Source of the DNA: Pseudoalteromonas undina
GTDB taxonomy: Bacteria; Pseudomonadota; Gammaproteobacteria; Enterobacterales; Alteromonadaceae
Direction: 5' to 3'
Length of the DNA: 64,000 nt
Assembly (NCBI RefSeq): GCF_000238275.3
Contig: NZ_AHCF03000004.1
Location: 558,001 to 622,000 of the forward strand
Under the pieces are notes generated by a model. The model saw only the letters and a list, made by a program, of their open reading frames with translations, searched no databases and was not told the origin of the DNA. Positions 17,519-26,250 of the stretch are shown here, one piece after another; the stretch's first letter is position 1, and each line of letters starts with the position of its first letter. Both the position numbers and the translations under genes were made by a program.

Positions 17519-17607
17519 CATTTACATTAAACGGACAATGCTCTTCCCCCGTTCTAGTGAACACATCCTCATCAATTTAATTAACAATTTTAAGTCTGAT
17601 GTTTGGC
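17499..17607 (+). repeat. attC: attC-like site 7 (degenerate)
   Basis: CGGTAACAAACG overlaps the end of the previous gene, and the presumed core GTTTGGC is at 17601-17607. Internal pairing is weaker than in sites 2, 5 and 6, and the outer boxes do not pair well. Confidence 0.45.
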
Positions 17608-17626
17608 GAAAGGATTAGAGGCTCAT

Positions 17627-18127
17627 ATGGTGTTTGACAAACTGGCTAAACATCATGCTAGTCAACTGTTAGATTTTGAATTAGAAAATAAGCAATGGTT
17701 TGAAACGCTAATTGAGCCTAGAGCTAAGTCGTTTTATTCAATAAAAGGTGTTACCGAGCACATTGATTTATTAATTAATCAAATGAATGAAGGCACTTGT
17801 TATAGTGGGGTATTACTTCAAAATAACATTATAGTTGCACGAGCAAATATTAAGGACGTCTCAAATAATGAAGCGTTTGTTGGCTATCGTGTGGCTGAAG
17901 CTTTTACTTCTAAGGGGGCTGCTAGTTTTTGTTTGTCACAGCTTATAAATATTGCTCAAAGTAAATTTAATATTACTCAGCTGAAAGCGTTGGTCTTGGA
18001 AAATAATCCCGCATCAATGCGTGTACTAAAAAAATTTGGTTTTCAAGCCATAAATACAAATGTAAACGCTATAACTATAAATGGTAGGCGACTAAGTTGT
18101 ATAGAGTTCTGTGCAAAATACGCATGA
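17627..18127 (+). CDS. GNAT-family acetyltransferase, RimJ/RimL-like (cassette 8)
   Basis: This 166-residue protein matches GNAT N-acetyltransferases of the RimJ/RimL type, which transfer acetyl from acetyl-CoA to an N-terminal amine or small-molecule amine. Visible parts are FELENKQWFETLIEPRAKSFYS at the N-terminus, the core strand VARANIKDVSNNEAFVGYRVAEAFTSKGAASFCLSQLI (acetyl-CoA pyrophosphate loop), and the closing LENNPASMRVLKKFGFQ motif that is typical of the family. The substrate cannot be predicted. GNAT genes are common integron cargo. A TTG at 17603 lies in the recombination core; ATG 17627 with GAGG five bases before it is the better start. Confidence 0.85.
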   Translation: MVFDKLAKHHASQLLDFELENKQWFETLIEPRAKSFYSIKGVTEHIDLLINQMNEGTCYSGVLLQNNIIVARANIKDVSNNEAFVGYRVAEAFTSKGAASFCLSQLINIAQSKFNITQLKALVLENNPASMRVLKKFGFQAINTNVNAITINGRRLSCIEFCAKYA

Positions 18128-18204
18128 CAAGCTGCTTTTTGTGGTATGACTAATTTGGCCATCCATTCAAAAACTAGCATTCGTTTTTTATATACTGGTT
18201 TGTG
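18122..18204 (+). repeat. attC: attC-like remnant 8
   Basis: GCATGACAAGCTGC continues the stop codon as in the other sites, and GTTTGTG lies at 18198-18204. Interior pairing is poor, and the next gene does not follow closely. It is read as the decayed last site of the array. Confidence 0.3.
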
Positions 18205-18301
18205 TAAAACCATATGAACTTATTTATTAAGAGCTTTGTTTTAAGACCTTTTTTTTAAAACACTGTCTAATGTTAAACTAACTAAAATTTAGCAACCTAA
18301 T

Positions 18302-19255
18302 ATGGCTATGTCTTTTTATCTTCCATTACTTACCCCGCATTTTCAACGTATAGCTATTGGCGAAACCCTAACCTCGCTTTGGAGTGGCTGTGGTCAAATT
18401 GTGAAGTGCCAACTTGATGAGCAAGCCTGTGTGATTAAAGCGATTAAAGTACCCGATCATATTAATCACCCTAAAATTAAACAAAGCAGCTTTGCGCTTA
18501 ATAGAAAGCGTGACTCTTACCACGTTGAATATGCGTTTTATAAGCAATTTAGCCATAAATTGCCTAAGCAAGCAGCAAGTATTGAATGCATTAAAGCAAT
18601 CAACAAGGGCGATGAGTTTGCCTTGGTTTTTAAAGATTTTTCAAAGCTGGGGTACAGCCAAGCAACCACCGAGAATATAAAAGCCATATTAAACTGGTTG
18701 GCACATTTTCATGCCTTTCATTTAAATACAAAGTTTGATGGTTTATGGGCGCAAGGAAGCTATTGGCATTTAGATACACGCCCTGATGAATTTAATAACT
18801 TACCTGAAAAGTCCGATATTAAACAGGCTGCATCACTGTTAAACGGCGCATTAGAGCAGTGTGATTATAAAACGTTAATTCATGGTGATGCCAAGCTTGC
18901 TAACTTTGCCGCTAATAGCCAAGGGCATATTCTCGGTTACGATTTTCAATATGTGGGGGCGGGTGTTGGGGTGATTGATGTAATGTATTTTATGACCAGC
19001 TGTATGGATGATTCTGAGCTTCATAAACACTCACAGAGCTACCTTGATTATTATTTTAGCCAATTGAAGCAAGCTCTGAGTGACTATCAACCGCAAATTA
19101 ATGCTGATGATGTTGTTACACAATGGACTCATTTATGGCCAGTGGCGTGGGCAGACTTTTATCGGTTTTTACTTGGGTGGAGCCCAGAGCACAAAAAGAT
19201 TAACAGCTACATGCACGCTCAGGTAAATAATTGGTTAGCGAGTAACAACTCATAA
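18302..19255 (+). CDS. phosphotransferase (CHK/ecdysteroid-kinase-like or choline-kinase-like)
   Basis: This 317-residue protein has a protein-kinase-like phosphotransferase fold. The catalytic loop is HGDAKLANF (near residue 195), with the magnesium-binding DFQYVG about 20 residues later. These are the Brenner and DFG-equivalent motifs of aminoglycoside/choline phosphotransferases. The N-terminal ATP lobe contains VIKAIKVP and a lysine for nucleotide contact. The late GVIDVMYFMTSCMD segment is typical of the CHK-kinase-like (DUF1679/EcKL) group. The substrate is a small hydroxylated molecule of unknown identity. It is a single gene between the cassette array and upp. ATGs at 18302 and 18308 are equally possible. 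Confidence 0.8.
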   Translation: MAMSFYLPLLTPHFQRIAIGETLTSLWSGCGQIVKCQLDEQACVIKAIKVPDHINHPKIKQSSFALNRKRDSYHVEYAFYKQFSHKLPKQAASIECIKAINKGDEFALVFKDFSKLGYSQATTENIKAILNWLAHFHAFHLNTKFDGLWAQGSYWHLDTRPDEFNNLPEKSDIKQAASLLNGALEQCDYKTLIHGDAKLANFAANSQGHILGYDFQYVGAGVGVIDVMYFMTSCMDDSELHKHSQSYLDYYFSQLKQALSDYQPQINADDVVTQWTHLWPVAWADFYRFLLGWSPEHKKINSYMHAQVNNWLASNNS

Positions 19256-19323
19256 ACACAAAAATCTTTATAGTTGTGGCTAAATTAAATATTTTGGCAC
19301 GAACTATGAAATCAAGACTAAAA

Positions 19324-19354
19324 TTAACAGTCAAACGGCCTGTTTTAATATAAA
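19324..19354 (+). promoter_or_regulatory. putative sigma-70 promoter of upp-uraA
   Basis: TTAACA at 19324-19329 and TATAAA at 19349-19354 are separated by 19 bases, 35 bases before the upp start. Spacing is slightly long. Confidence 0.4.
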
Positions 19355-19388
19355 ATACGTAAAATTTTTTATCACTAGGTTTATTACT

Positions 19389-20021
19389 ATGGCTATTCAC
19401 GTTATTTCTCATCCCCTTGTTCAACATAAGTTAGGTTTAATGCGCGCGCATGGAATTAGCACGAAAAGTTTTCGCGAGTTGTGTTCAGAAGTGGGCACAT
19501 TATTAACTTACGAAGCCACTAAAAATCTAGAATTAGAAGATAACGAAATTACAGGCTGGGACGGCAATAAACTTAAAGTTGAGCACATTAAGGGTAAAAA
19601 AATTACCGTGGTGCCAATTTTACGTGCGGGCCTTGGTATGATGGACGGCGTAATGTCGTTACTCCCAGCGGCTAAAGTGAGTGTAGTGGGTTTAGAGCGT
19701 AACGAAGAAACTCTTGAGCCAGTCCCCTACTTTGAAAAACTAGTGGGTAATATTGATGAGCGTTTAAGCTTAGTGATTGACCCAATGCTGGCTACTGGTG
19801 GTTCTATGATCGCCACCATTGATATGCTTAAAAAAGCGGGCTGTAAAGAAATTAAAGTAATCGTACTGGTTGCTGCACCTGAGGGCGTTGAAAAAACATT
19901 AGCCGCTCACCCTGATATTGAGATTTTTACTGCCTCAGTTGATAGCCATTTAAATGAAAAAGGTTACATTATTCCAGGGCTTGGCGATGCAGGTGACAAA
20001 ATTTTCGGTACGGTTTACTAA
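19389..20021 (+). CDS. upp: uracil phosphoribosyltransferase
   Basis: This 210-residue cytosolic enzyme converts uracil and PRPP to UMP in pyrimidine salvage. Hallmarks are [12 protein letters not shown] at the N-terminus, [13 protein letters not shown], the PRPP-binding loop [16 protein letters not shown] (about residues 128-143) and the C-terminal [17 protein letters not shown] uracil-binding signature. The length equals the family norm (208-210). The uracil permease gene uraA follows 9 bases later, giving the standard salvage operon. Confidence 0.97.
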   Translation: MAIHVISHPLVQHKLGLMRAHGISTKSFRELCSEVGTLLTYEATKNLELEDNEITGWDGNKLKVEHIKGKKITVVPILRAGLGMMDGVMSLLPAAKVSVVGLERNEETLEPVPYFEKLVGNIDERLSLVIDPMLATGGSMIATIDMLKKAGCKEIKVIVLVAAPEGVEKTLAAHPDIEIFTASVDSHLNEKGYIIPGLGDAGDKIFGTVY

Positions 20022-20030
20022 GGTTTAGCA

Positions 20031-21269
20031 GTGCAAAATAATTCTACATTTTCTATAAAAACCATTTTAACCGGTGCCCAAATGCTATTTGTTGCATTTG
20101 GTGCGTTGGTATTAGTGCCAATATTAACAGGCCTAGATCCTAGCGTAGCCTTATTTACCGCTGGTTTAGGTACTTTGTTGTTTCAATTTGTGACTAAAGG
20201 CCAAGTGCCTATTTTTTTAGCTTCGTCATTTGCGTTTATTGCACCCATTATTGCCTCAGTGCAAATGTGGGGCATACCGGCCACGATGGGTGGTTTAATG
20301 GCGGCGGGCTTTACTTATATGCTATTAAGTTTATTGGTGAAGTTTAAAGGTACAAAAACCTTACATAAAATTTTGCCGCCAATTGTGGTAGGCCCAGTGA
20401 TTATGGTGATTGGTCTAGCGCTTGCGCCTGCAGCGGTTAATATGGCGATGGGTAAAAGTGGCGATGGTGGCACACAAATCATTGCCTACGACAGCGCTAT
20501 TATTATCTCTATGTTCTCATTGCTCGTTACTTTAGTGTTTGCCGTGTGGGGTAAAGGGGTATTTAAATTAATACCTATTTTAGCCGGTGTTGTTGCCGGT
20601 TACACGCTATCGTTATTTATGGGTATAGTGCAATTTGAAGCCGTAAGTAATGCACAGTGGTTAGCTGTGCCAAACTTTGTGTTACCAGAGTTTAAATGGC
20701 AAGCCATATTATTTATGGTGCCGGTGGCAATTGCGCCTGCTATTGAACACATTGGCGATATGATGGCAATTAGCCAAGTTACAAAAAAAGATTATTTGAA
20801 AAAACCAGGATTACATCGCACCTTATTTGGTGATGGTTTAGCCACTTCTGCCGCATCCTTATTTGGCGGCCCACCTAATACCACTTACTCAGAGGTAACC
20901 GGTGCGGTAATGCTTACTAAAAACTTTAACCCTAAAGTAATGATGTGGACTGCCATTATCGCAATTTGCTTAGCATTTGTTGCTAAAATGGGCGCTAGTT
21001 TGCAAACCATTCCGGTGCCAGTAATGGGCGGAATAATGATTTTATTATTTGGCTCTATTGCGGTTATTGGTTTAAACACCTTAGTTAAATCGGGCGATGA
21101 CTTAAGTGAGCCGCGCAATTTAAGTATTGTGGCACTTATTTTAATTTGTGGTATTGGTGGTATGTACATAGGTAGTAGTGAGTTCAGCCTAGAAGGTGTG
21201 AGCTTATGTGCTATTTTAGGCATAGTATTAAACTTAGTATTACCCAAAGCACAGAGCGACCAGAGTTAA
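20031..21269 (+). CDS. uraA: uracil permease, NCS2 family
   Basis: This 412-residue inner-membrane uracil/proton symporter has about 14 hydrophobic segments. It carries the NCS2 signature region around EHIGDMMAISQVTKKDYL (near residue 240) and the motif GDGLATSAASLFGGPPNTTYSEVTGAV near 265-290, which supplies the substrate-binding Glu. The start is GTG, 9 bases after upp, with AAGG in front. With upp it imports and traps uracil as UMP. A strong terminator follows. Confidence 0.96.
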   Translation: MQNNSTFSIKTILTGAQMLFVAFGALVLVPILTGLDPSVALFTAGLGTLLFQFVTKGQVPIFLASSFAFIAPIIASVQMWGIPATMGGLMAAGFTYMLLSLLVKFKGTKTLHKILPPIVVGPVIMVIGLALAPAAVNMAMGKSGDGGTQIIAYDSAIIISMFSLLVTLVFAVWGKGVFKLIPILAGVVAGYTLSLFMGIVQFEAVSNAQWLAVPNFVLPEFKWQAILFMVPVAIAPAIEHIGDMMAISQVTKKDYLKKPGLHRTLFGDGLATSAASLFGGPPNTTYSEVTGAVMLTKNFNPKVMMWTAIIAICLAFVAKMGASLQTIPVPVMGGIMILLFGSIAVIGLNTLVKSGDDLSEPRNLSIVALILICGIGGMYIGSSEFSLEGVSLCAILGIVLNLVLPKAQSDQS

Positions 21270-21298
21270 GTTTGCACTGTGGTTAAAAATATTGCACC

Positions 21299-21330
21299 AA
21301 AAAAGCGCATTTTAAATGCGCTTTTTTTTT
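21299..21330 (+). terminator. terminator of upp-uraA
   Basis: The perfect stem AAAAAGCGCATTT / AAATGCGCTTTTT, followed by an uninterrupted T-run, lies 30 bases after the uraA stop. Confidence 0.9.
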
Positions 21331-21417
21331 AACCTACTAAAAAGTAACAATAAATAATATTGGTCTAGTAACTGCATTTCCTTAGTCATACCCTATAGTT
21401 GACTCAGGGATTGTTAC

Positions 21418-23157
21418 ATGGAGATCAAGAGTGTGGATATAAATGCTTTTTTAGTAAAACACCAACTGCCGTTGAAATATCAGTATATTAGCGAGCAGTA
21501 TTTTTCTGCTATTGCGCAGGACATTCTAACCAGTAAAAAAACAGCCCCTTTATTTGTTGCGATTAATGGCTGCCAAGGCTCAGGAAAAACCACGCTTGGT
21601 GATTATTTAGTAACTTGGTTTAGCCAAAATACTCACCTAAACTGTGTTGCGCTTTCTATTGATGACTTTTATTTATCAACTCAAAAACGCCAACAGTTAG
21701 CGCAAGATGTGCATTGTTTATTCGCCACTAGAGGCGTTCCGGGTACACATGATGTTGCGCTGATGGATAACACCATTAGCCGTTTATTAAATACTGAAGT
21801 AAATGTACCGCTGCCGCGTTTTGATAAGCAACAAGATGAACCCGTAGCAAAAAATAAATGGTTAACTAATAGTCAGCCGGTCGATATTGTTATTTTAGAA
21901 GGGTGGTGTGTAGCCAGTGAACCACAGCAGCCTTTTACGCTAGTTGAGCCTATTAACGAGCTAGAAAAATCATATGATCAACAAGGGTTATGGCGTCGCT
22001 GTATTAACAGCTGTTTAGCCAATGAATATAAAACCGTTTTTGATAAAATCGATTATACAATTATGCTCAAAGCCCCGAGTTTTGATGATGTGTTTGCGTG
22101 GCGCCAAGAGCAAGAACACAAGTTAATTGCCAAACAAGGGCTGGGCGCAGGCACTATGACCGATGAGCAGTTATTGTGGTTTATTTCTCATTTTGAACGC
22201 ATCACGCGTGAAAACCTCAACACCCTTAGTGCTAAAGCAAATGCACTTATAGAGCTCGATAGTAATCGAGATGTAACTGCGATGGTGCTTACAAGCGATA
22301 GTATTGTACAACCTATCATTTTTACCGATTTAGATGGCACATTACTCAATCACAGAGATTACAACACCGATGCGGTAGATACCTTATTACAAGAGCTGCA
22401 ATACAGCGGTGTACCTGTGGTATTTAATACCAGCAAAACATTTAGTGAAGTAGTGGCACTGCAACAAGCGCTTAATATTACACAGCCTTTCATTGTTGAA
22501 AATGGCTCGGCTGTTTATATTCCTAAAAATTATTTTAATCTCAGGCCAATTGGCTGCAGCGAATACCAAGGCTACTGGTGTTACTCGTTTGCTGCACCCA
22601 TTAGCAATTTATGGACTGATTTAAAACGCTTAAAAAAAGACTACGGCGACCAATATAGTTTGTTTAGTGAGCTGACCAGTGAGCAGGTAATGAAAATGAC
22701 AGGATTAAACCAGCTACAAGCAACGCAAGCACAAACCCGTCAATACTCAGATCCGCTCTACTGGCATGGCGATGAGCAGCAACTAAATGAATTTATCAAT
22801 GCGCTATCAGTATATGGCTACGAGGTTAAAGTAGGCGGGCGCTTTGTTCACATTGGAAAAAATACCGATAAAAGCATGGCTCAGCAATGGTTAGTGCAGC
22901 AGTTTAATACGCAGTTTACTAAAGCGCTGAGCATTATTGCGCTAGGGGATAGTGAAAACGATAAGCAAATGCTAGAAGAGGCTGATATCGCCATCATCAT
23001 TACCAATCCAGAGAGTAAAAAGCCAGTTAAATTAACCTATAACAAAGCGCGCTATTCTCAATTGCCGGCACCGCTAGGCTGGGTTGAAGAAATTACAGCA
23101 CTACCTTGTATTAACAGTATTTTACCCAGTTCTGAGGAGTATAGTTTACATGGCTGA
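21418..23157 (+). CDS. fusion: P-loop D-glycerate kinase + MpgP/GpgP-type HAD phosphatase
   Basis: This 579-residue protein has two domains. Residues about 1-290 form a P-loop kinase of the plant glycerate kinase/TDA10 type: Walker A GCQGSGKT at 51-58, then ALSIDDFYLSTQKRQQLA and TRGVPGTHD. Residues about 300-570 form a HAD-IIB phosphatase of the mannosyl/glucosyl-3-phosphoglycerate phosphatase group: nucleophile motif FTDLDGTLL near 302-310, NTSKTF (motif II), GGRFVHIGKNTDKSMA (motif III Lys) and GDSENDKQML (motif IV). Expected reactions are D-glycerate + ATP to phosphoglycerate, and glucosyl-3-phosphoglycerate to glucosylglycerate. It overlaps the GpgS gene by 8 bases. Combining the two activities on one chain is unusual; substrate identity is inferred from the neighbours. 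Confidence 0.85.
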   Translation: MEIKSVDINAFLVKHQLPLKYQYISEQYFSAIAQDILTSKKTAPLFVAINGCQGSGKTTLGDYLVTWFSQNTHLNCVALSIDDFYLSTQKRQQLAQDVHCLFATRGVPGTHDVALMDNTISRLLNTEVNVPLPRFDKQQDEPVAKNKWLTNSQPVDIVILEGWCVASEPQQPFTLVEPINELEKSYDQQGLWRRCINSCLANEYKTVFDKIDYTIMLKAPSFDDVFAWRQEQEHKLIAKQGLGAGTMTDEQLLWFISHFERITRENLNTLSAKANALIELDSNRDVTAMVLTSDSIVQPIIFTDLDGTLLNHRDYNTDAVDTLLQELQYSGVPVVFNTSKTFSEVVALQQALNITQPFIVENGSAVYIPKNYFNLRPIGCSEYQGYWCYSFAAPISNLWTDLKRLKKDYGDQYSLFSELTSEQVMKMTGLNQLQATQAQTRQYSDPLYWHGDEQQLNEFINALSVYGYEVKVGGRFVHIGKNTDKSMAQQWLVQQFNTQFTKALSIIALGDSENDKQMLEEADIAIIITNPESKKPVKLTYNKARYSQLPAPLGWVEEITALPCINSILPSSEEYSLHG

Positions 23158-24370
23158 TTTTTATCAAAATGGCATTATTACAACACTACATAACATTGCC
23201 AATAGACCCGTAGACGATTTAGAAAAAGAGTTACTTGGCTTTAGTAAACAGCGACCAATGGGGCTTATATTGCCTTCATTATTTAGTGAGTTAGAAGGCC
23301 CTGCTTTACAAAATATTGTTAAAGAGCTGCAACAAGTACCGTATTTATCGCAAATAACTATAGGCTTAGACAGAGCCGACGAAAGCCAGTATCGCTATGC
23401 ATTAAACTTTTTTAAATCGCTCGATCAAAACCATAAAGTGTTGTGGAACGATGGCCCACGTTTGCAGGCGCTCGATAAAGAGCTTCAAGCTTTAGGTGTG
23501 GCGCCACGCGAGCTCGGTAAAGGCCGTAATGTGTGGTATTGCATGGGCTATAAACTCGCTACCGCGGAGGTTGAGTCAATAGCACTACATGATTGCGATA
23601 TTTTAACTTATGACCGAGGCTTATTAGCGCGATTAATTTATCCCGTTGCACATCCTCGATTTAACTATGAATTTTGTAAAGGCTTTTACCCGCGTACTGC
23701 CAATGGAAAAATAAATGGTCGAGTATCGCGTTTACTGGTTACTCCGTTATTACGCTCGTTTAAAACCATATTAGGCAGCAGAGACTATCTTGAGTATATG
23801 GACTCGTTTCGTTACCCATTAGCCGGTGAATTTTCGTTTAGACGCGATGTATTAAACGATATTCGTATTCCTAGTGACTGGGGATTAGAAATTGGCGTAT
23901 TAAGCGAGATGTACCGTAATTACTCCCATAACCGCTTATGCCAAGTTGATATTGCCGATAACTACGATCATAAACACCAAGAATTATCGCTAGATGACCA
24001 AACTGCTGGCCTTTCTAAAATGTCTATTGATATAACCAAAGCGTTATTTAGAAAGCTAGCGACCCAGGGGGTTACCTTTACCAGCGAAACCATTCGCTCA
24101 TTAAAAGCGACTTATTACCGCATTGGTTTAGACTTTATTGAAACCTATCATAATGATGCGTTAATGAATGGCTTAACACTTGATATTCACCAAGAAGAAA
24201 AAGCGGTAGAAATGTTTGCACAAAATATTATGAATGCTGGCCAACACTTTTTAGAAAACCCAATGGAAGCGCCATTTGTGCCGAGTTGGAACCGTGTAGC
24301 TTCGGCGATGCCCGATGTACTAGATCGATTAAAAGAAGCCGTTGAGCTTGATAACGAACAATACAGTTAA
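23150..24370 (+). CDS. gpgS: glucosyl-3-phosphoglycerate synthase (GT81)
   Basis: This 406-residue GT-A glycosyltransferase has the GT81 layout: [15 protein letters not shown] near residue 40, the NDP-sugar site [15 protein letters not shown] and the metal-binding HDCD near 147-150. The acceptor-domain segments [15 protein letters not shown] and [14 protein letters not shown] follow. Expected reaction: NDP-glucose + 3-phosphoglycerate to glucosyl-3-phosphoglycerate, the committed step of glucosylglycerate synthesis. GT81 also includes mannosylglycerate-type enzymes, so glucose as donor is inferred from the phosphorylase next door. An upstream in-frame ATG (23084) is rejected because GAGGAG lies before ATG 23150, in overlap with the fusion gene. 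Confidence 0.85.
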   Translation: MADFYQNGIITTLHNIANRPVDDLEKELLGFSKQRPMGLILPSLFSELEGPALQNIVKELQQVPYLSQITIGLDRADESQYRYALNFFKSLDQNHKVLWNDGPRLQALDKELQALGVAPRELGKGRNVWYCMGYKLATAEVESIALHDCDILTYDRGLLARLIYPVAHPRFNYEFCKGFYPRTANGKINGRVSRLLVTPLLRSFKTILGSRDYLEYMDSFRYPLAGEFSFRRDVLNDIRIPSDWGLEIGVLSEMYRNYSHNRLCQVDIADNYDHKHQELSLDDQTAGLSKMSIDITKALFRKLATQGVTFTSETIRSLKATYYRIGLDFIETYHNDALMNGLTLDIHQEEKAVEMFAQNIMNAGQHFLENPMEAPFVPSWNRVASAMPDVLDRLKEAVELDNEQYS

Positions 24371-24395
24371 ATTGGTATACTTAAACGAGGCGCCT

Positions 24396-26174
24396 GTGGA
24401 CATAGTTAGGGAACAGTTTTTTCAACGAGTCGAACAACATTTACATACTATTTATCAAGGGGTTGAGTTACCTATGTCGGTAGCTGAGTTGGCTGAAGAA
24501 TTAATCACCTTGATACTAGGTAATAACCCACTTCGCGATCCCACGCCGCACACTAATCGCTGGGATGAACAAGATATTGTTTTAATTGCCTATGGCGATT
24601 CTATTATAAATCATGAAGACAGTGAGTTAGCAGTTGGAACTCCCCTAGAGGCGCCGTTAAAAACCTTGCATCGCTTTATAAAAGAGCAGTGCGATCACCA
24701 GCTTAATGCACTGCATATTTTACCTTTTTATCCGTACAGCTCAGATGAAGGATTTGCGGTAATGAACTATGCGCAAGTTAATGAAGCGCTGGGCGATTGG
24801 CAAGACATTAACGCGATTGCAAAAGATGTAAAGTTAATGGCTGATTTAGTGATTAATCATTGTTCTAGCCGAAGCCTTTGGTTTGAAAACTTTTTAACCG
24901 ATACTCACCCAGGGAAAGACTACTTTAAAACAGCCAGTTTAACTGATGATTTAAGCCAAGTAGTGCGCCCACGAACCTCGCCATTATTACATACGGTAGC
25001 CACAGCAAGCGGTGATAAGCATGTATGGTGTACATTTAGTCATGATCAGGTGGATTTTAATTTTGAAAACCCTGAGGTTTTAAAAGAGTTTGTTGGCATT
25101 ATTCGCCACTATTTAGATAACGGTATTCGCCTATTTCGCCTTGATGCTGTGGCCTTTTTATGGAAAAAACTCAACACCAGTTGTATAAACTTGCCACAAA
25201 CCCATGAAGTGGTGCGTTTACTGCGAACGCTGATTGAGCATGCTGAGCCCAGAGTGGTGATTATTACCGAAACCAATATTCCTAATCAAGAAAACCTATC
25301 TTACTTTGGTAATGCCAACGAAGCCCATGCAATTTATAACTTTGCTTTGCCGCCGTTGTTATTGCACACTTTACTTAGTGGTGATAGTACCGCGCTTAAG
25401 CACTGGATGATGAGCATGCCGCCAGCGCAAAACGGTACCGCATATTTTAATTTTATAGCCTCTCATGATGGCATTGGTTTGAGGCCAATTGAAGGCTTAT
25501 TACAACCGAGTGAAGTTGCTTCGTTAGTAAGTACGACCATGCAATTTGGGGGTCGTGTTTCAATGCGCACCAGTCACGATGGTACACATACCCCCTATGA
25601 GCTAAATATTGCCTTGTTTGATGCCTTACAAGGTACGCATAATGGCGCAGATAAATATGGGCTTGAGCGTTTTTTGTGTGCCCATGCCATTATGTTTGCT
25701 ATGGAAGGAATACCGGGGCTATACATACATAGTTTACTTGGCACAACTAATGACTATGAGCGCTTTGAAAATTCGCAGCACAATCGCGCAATTAATCGTC
25801 ATCGCTGGCAAGAATCAAAATTATTAGCGGCTATTGAAGAAAAATACAGCCACCATTACCAGGTGTTCAAGGGAATAAAACAGTTATTATCAGTGCGTAA
25901 AAGGCAAGCTGCATTCCATCCTAATGCTACACAATTTACTTTGCACTTAGGAGAGGGGTTATTTGGTTTTTGGCGACAAAGTATAGACCGCCAACAAAGT
26001 ATTTTTTGTGTTTATAATATTAGCAGTCAGCCACAAAGCTTAACCTTAGCCGACTTAAACTTAATAAATACCCAGCAATGGGTTGAGCTAATTTCTAAAA
26101 CAACACTTGATGAATCCCAACAAACCATGCTGTTAGAACCCTATCAAACGCTTTGGTTATCCAATAAGGCATAG
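24396..26174 (+). CDS. GH13_18 glycoside phosphorylase, probable glucosylglycerate phosphorylase
   Basis: This 592-residue alpha-amylase-family phosphorylase is related to sucrose phosphorylase. The catalytic residues are visible: nucleophile Asp in [12 protein letters not shown] (near 249), acid/base Glu in ITETNI (near 291) and the transition-state Asp in ASHDGIG (near 356). In this operon the most likely reaction is reversible phosphorolysis of glucosylglycerate to glucose-1-phosphate and D-glycerate, as for GH13_18 glucosylglycerate phosphorylases; sucrose or glucosylglycerol specificity cannot be excluded. The start is taken as GTG 24396 with GAGG five bases before it. An in-frame TTG (24342) would overlap the upstream gene and add 18 residues. 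Terminal gene of the operon. Confidence 0.8.
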   Translation: MDIVREQFFQRVEQHLHTIYQGVELPMSVAELAEELITLILGNNPLRDPTPHTNRWDEQDIVLIAYGDSIINHEDSELAVGTPLEAPLKTLHRFIKEQCDHQLNALHILPFYPYSSDEGFAVMNYAQVNEALGDWQDINAIAKDVKLMADLVINHCSSRSLWFENFLTDTHPGKDYFKTASLTDDLSQVVRPRTSPLLHTVATASGDKHVWCTFSHDQVDFNFENPEVLKEFVGIIRHYLDNGIRLFRLDAVAFLWKKLNTSCINLPQTHEVVRLLRTLIEHAEPRVVIITETNIPNQENLSYFGNANEAHAIYNFALPPLLLHTLLSGDSTALKHWMMSMPPAQNGTAYFNFIASHDGIGLRPIEGLLQPSEVASLVSTTMQFGGRVSMRTSHDGTHTPYELNIALFDALQGTHNGADKYGLERFLCAHAIMFAMEGIPGLYIHSLLGTTNDYERFENSQHNRAINRHRWQESKLLAAIEEKYSHHYQVFKGIKQLLSVRKRQAAFHPNATQFTLHLGEGLFGFWRQSIDRQQSIFCVYNISSQPQSLTLADLNLINTQQWVELISKTTLDESQQTMLLEPYQTLWLSNKA

Positions 26175-26228
26175 GGACATTTATTATGGTAGGCAAAATG
26201 CGTTCAGAGTTTTAAATAAGGGAATAGT

Positions 26229-26249
26229 ACTGTAAAGGGGCTTTACAGT
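26229..26249 (-). terminator. weak terminator of the sugar-binding protein gene
   Basis: The stem ACTGTAAAG / CTTTACAGT with a 3-base loop lies immediately after the minus-strand stop. The T-rich tail is poor. Confidence 0.4.
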
Positions 26250-26250
26250 G

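Larger units (their letters stand above)
13634..18204 (+). mobile_element. cluster of attC-like sites with small gene cassettes, no integrase (CALIN candidate)
   Basis: Eight consecutive short genes all lie on the + strand. Most stops run straight into a sequence starting TAAC/TGAC-AA, then an imperfect palindrome of about 90-130 bases, then a GTTRRRY-like core. The next gene's ribosome site and ATG follow within about 10-35 bases. Cores are GTTATGT (13634), GTTATGC (14191), GTTAGCT (15008), GTTATAT (15626), CTTATTT (16167), TTTAGGT (16663), GTTAAAT (17180) and GTTTGGC (17601). This one-gene-one-attC layout is that of integron cassettes. Sites resemble Vibrio-type VCRs (TAACAAAC start, AACAGTTGGCTTTTG/AACCAACTATTTT arms). 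No intI is present in the window. Confidence 0.75.

Noticed and set aside
13332..18301. integrase (intI) or attI next to the cassette array
   Set aside because: No tyrosine-recombinase motif is found on either strand between fadE and the phosphotransferase gene, so the array is reported without integrase.
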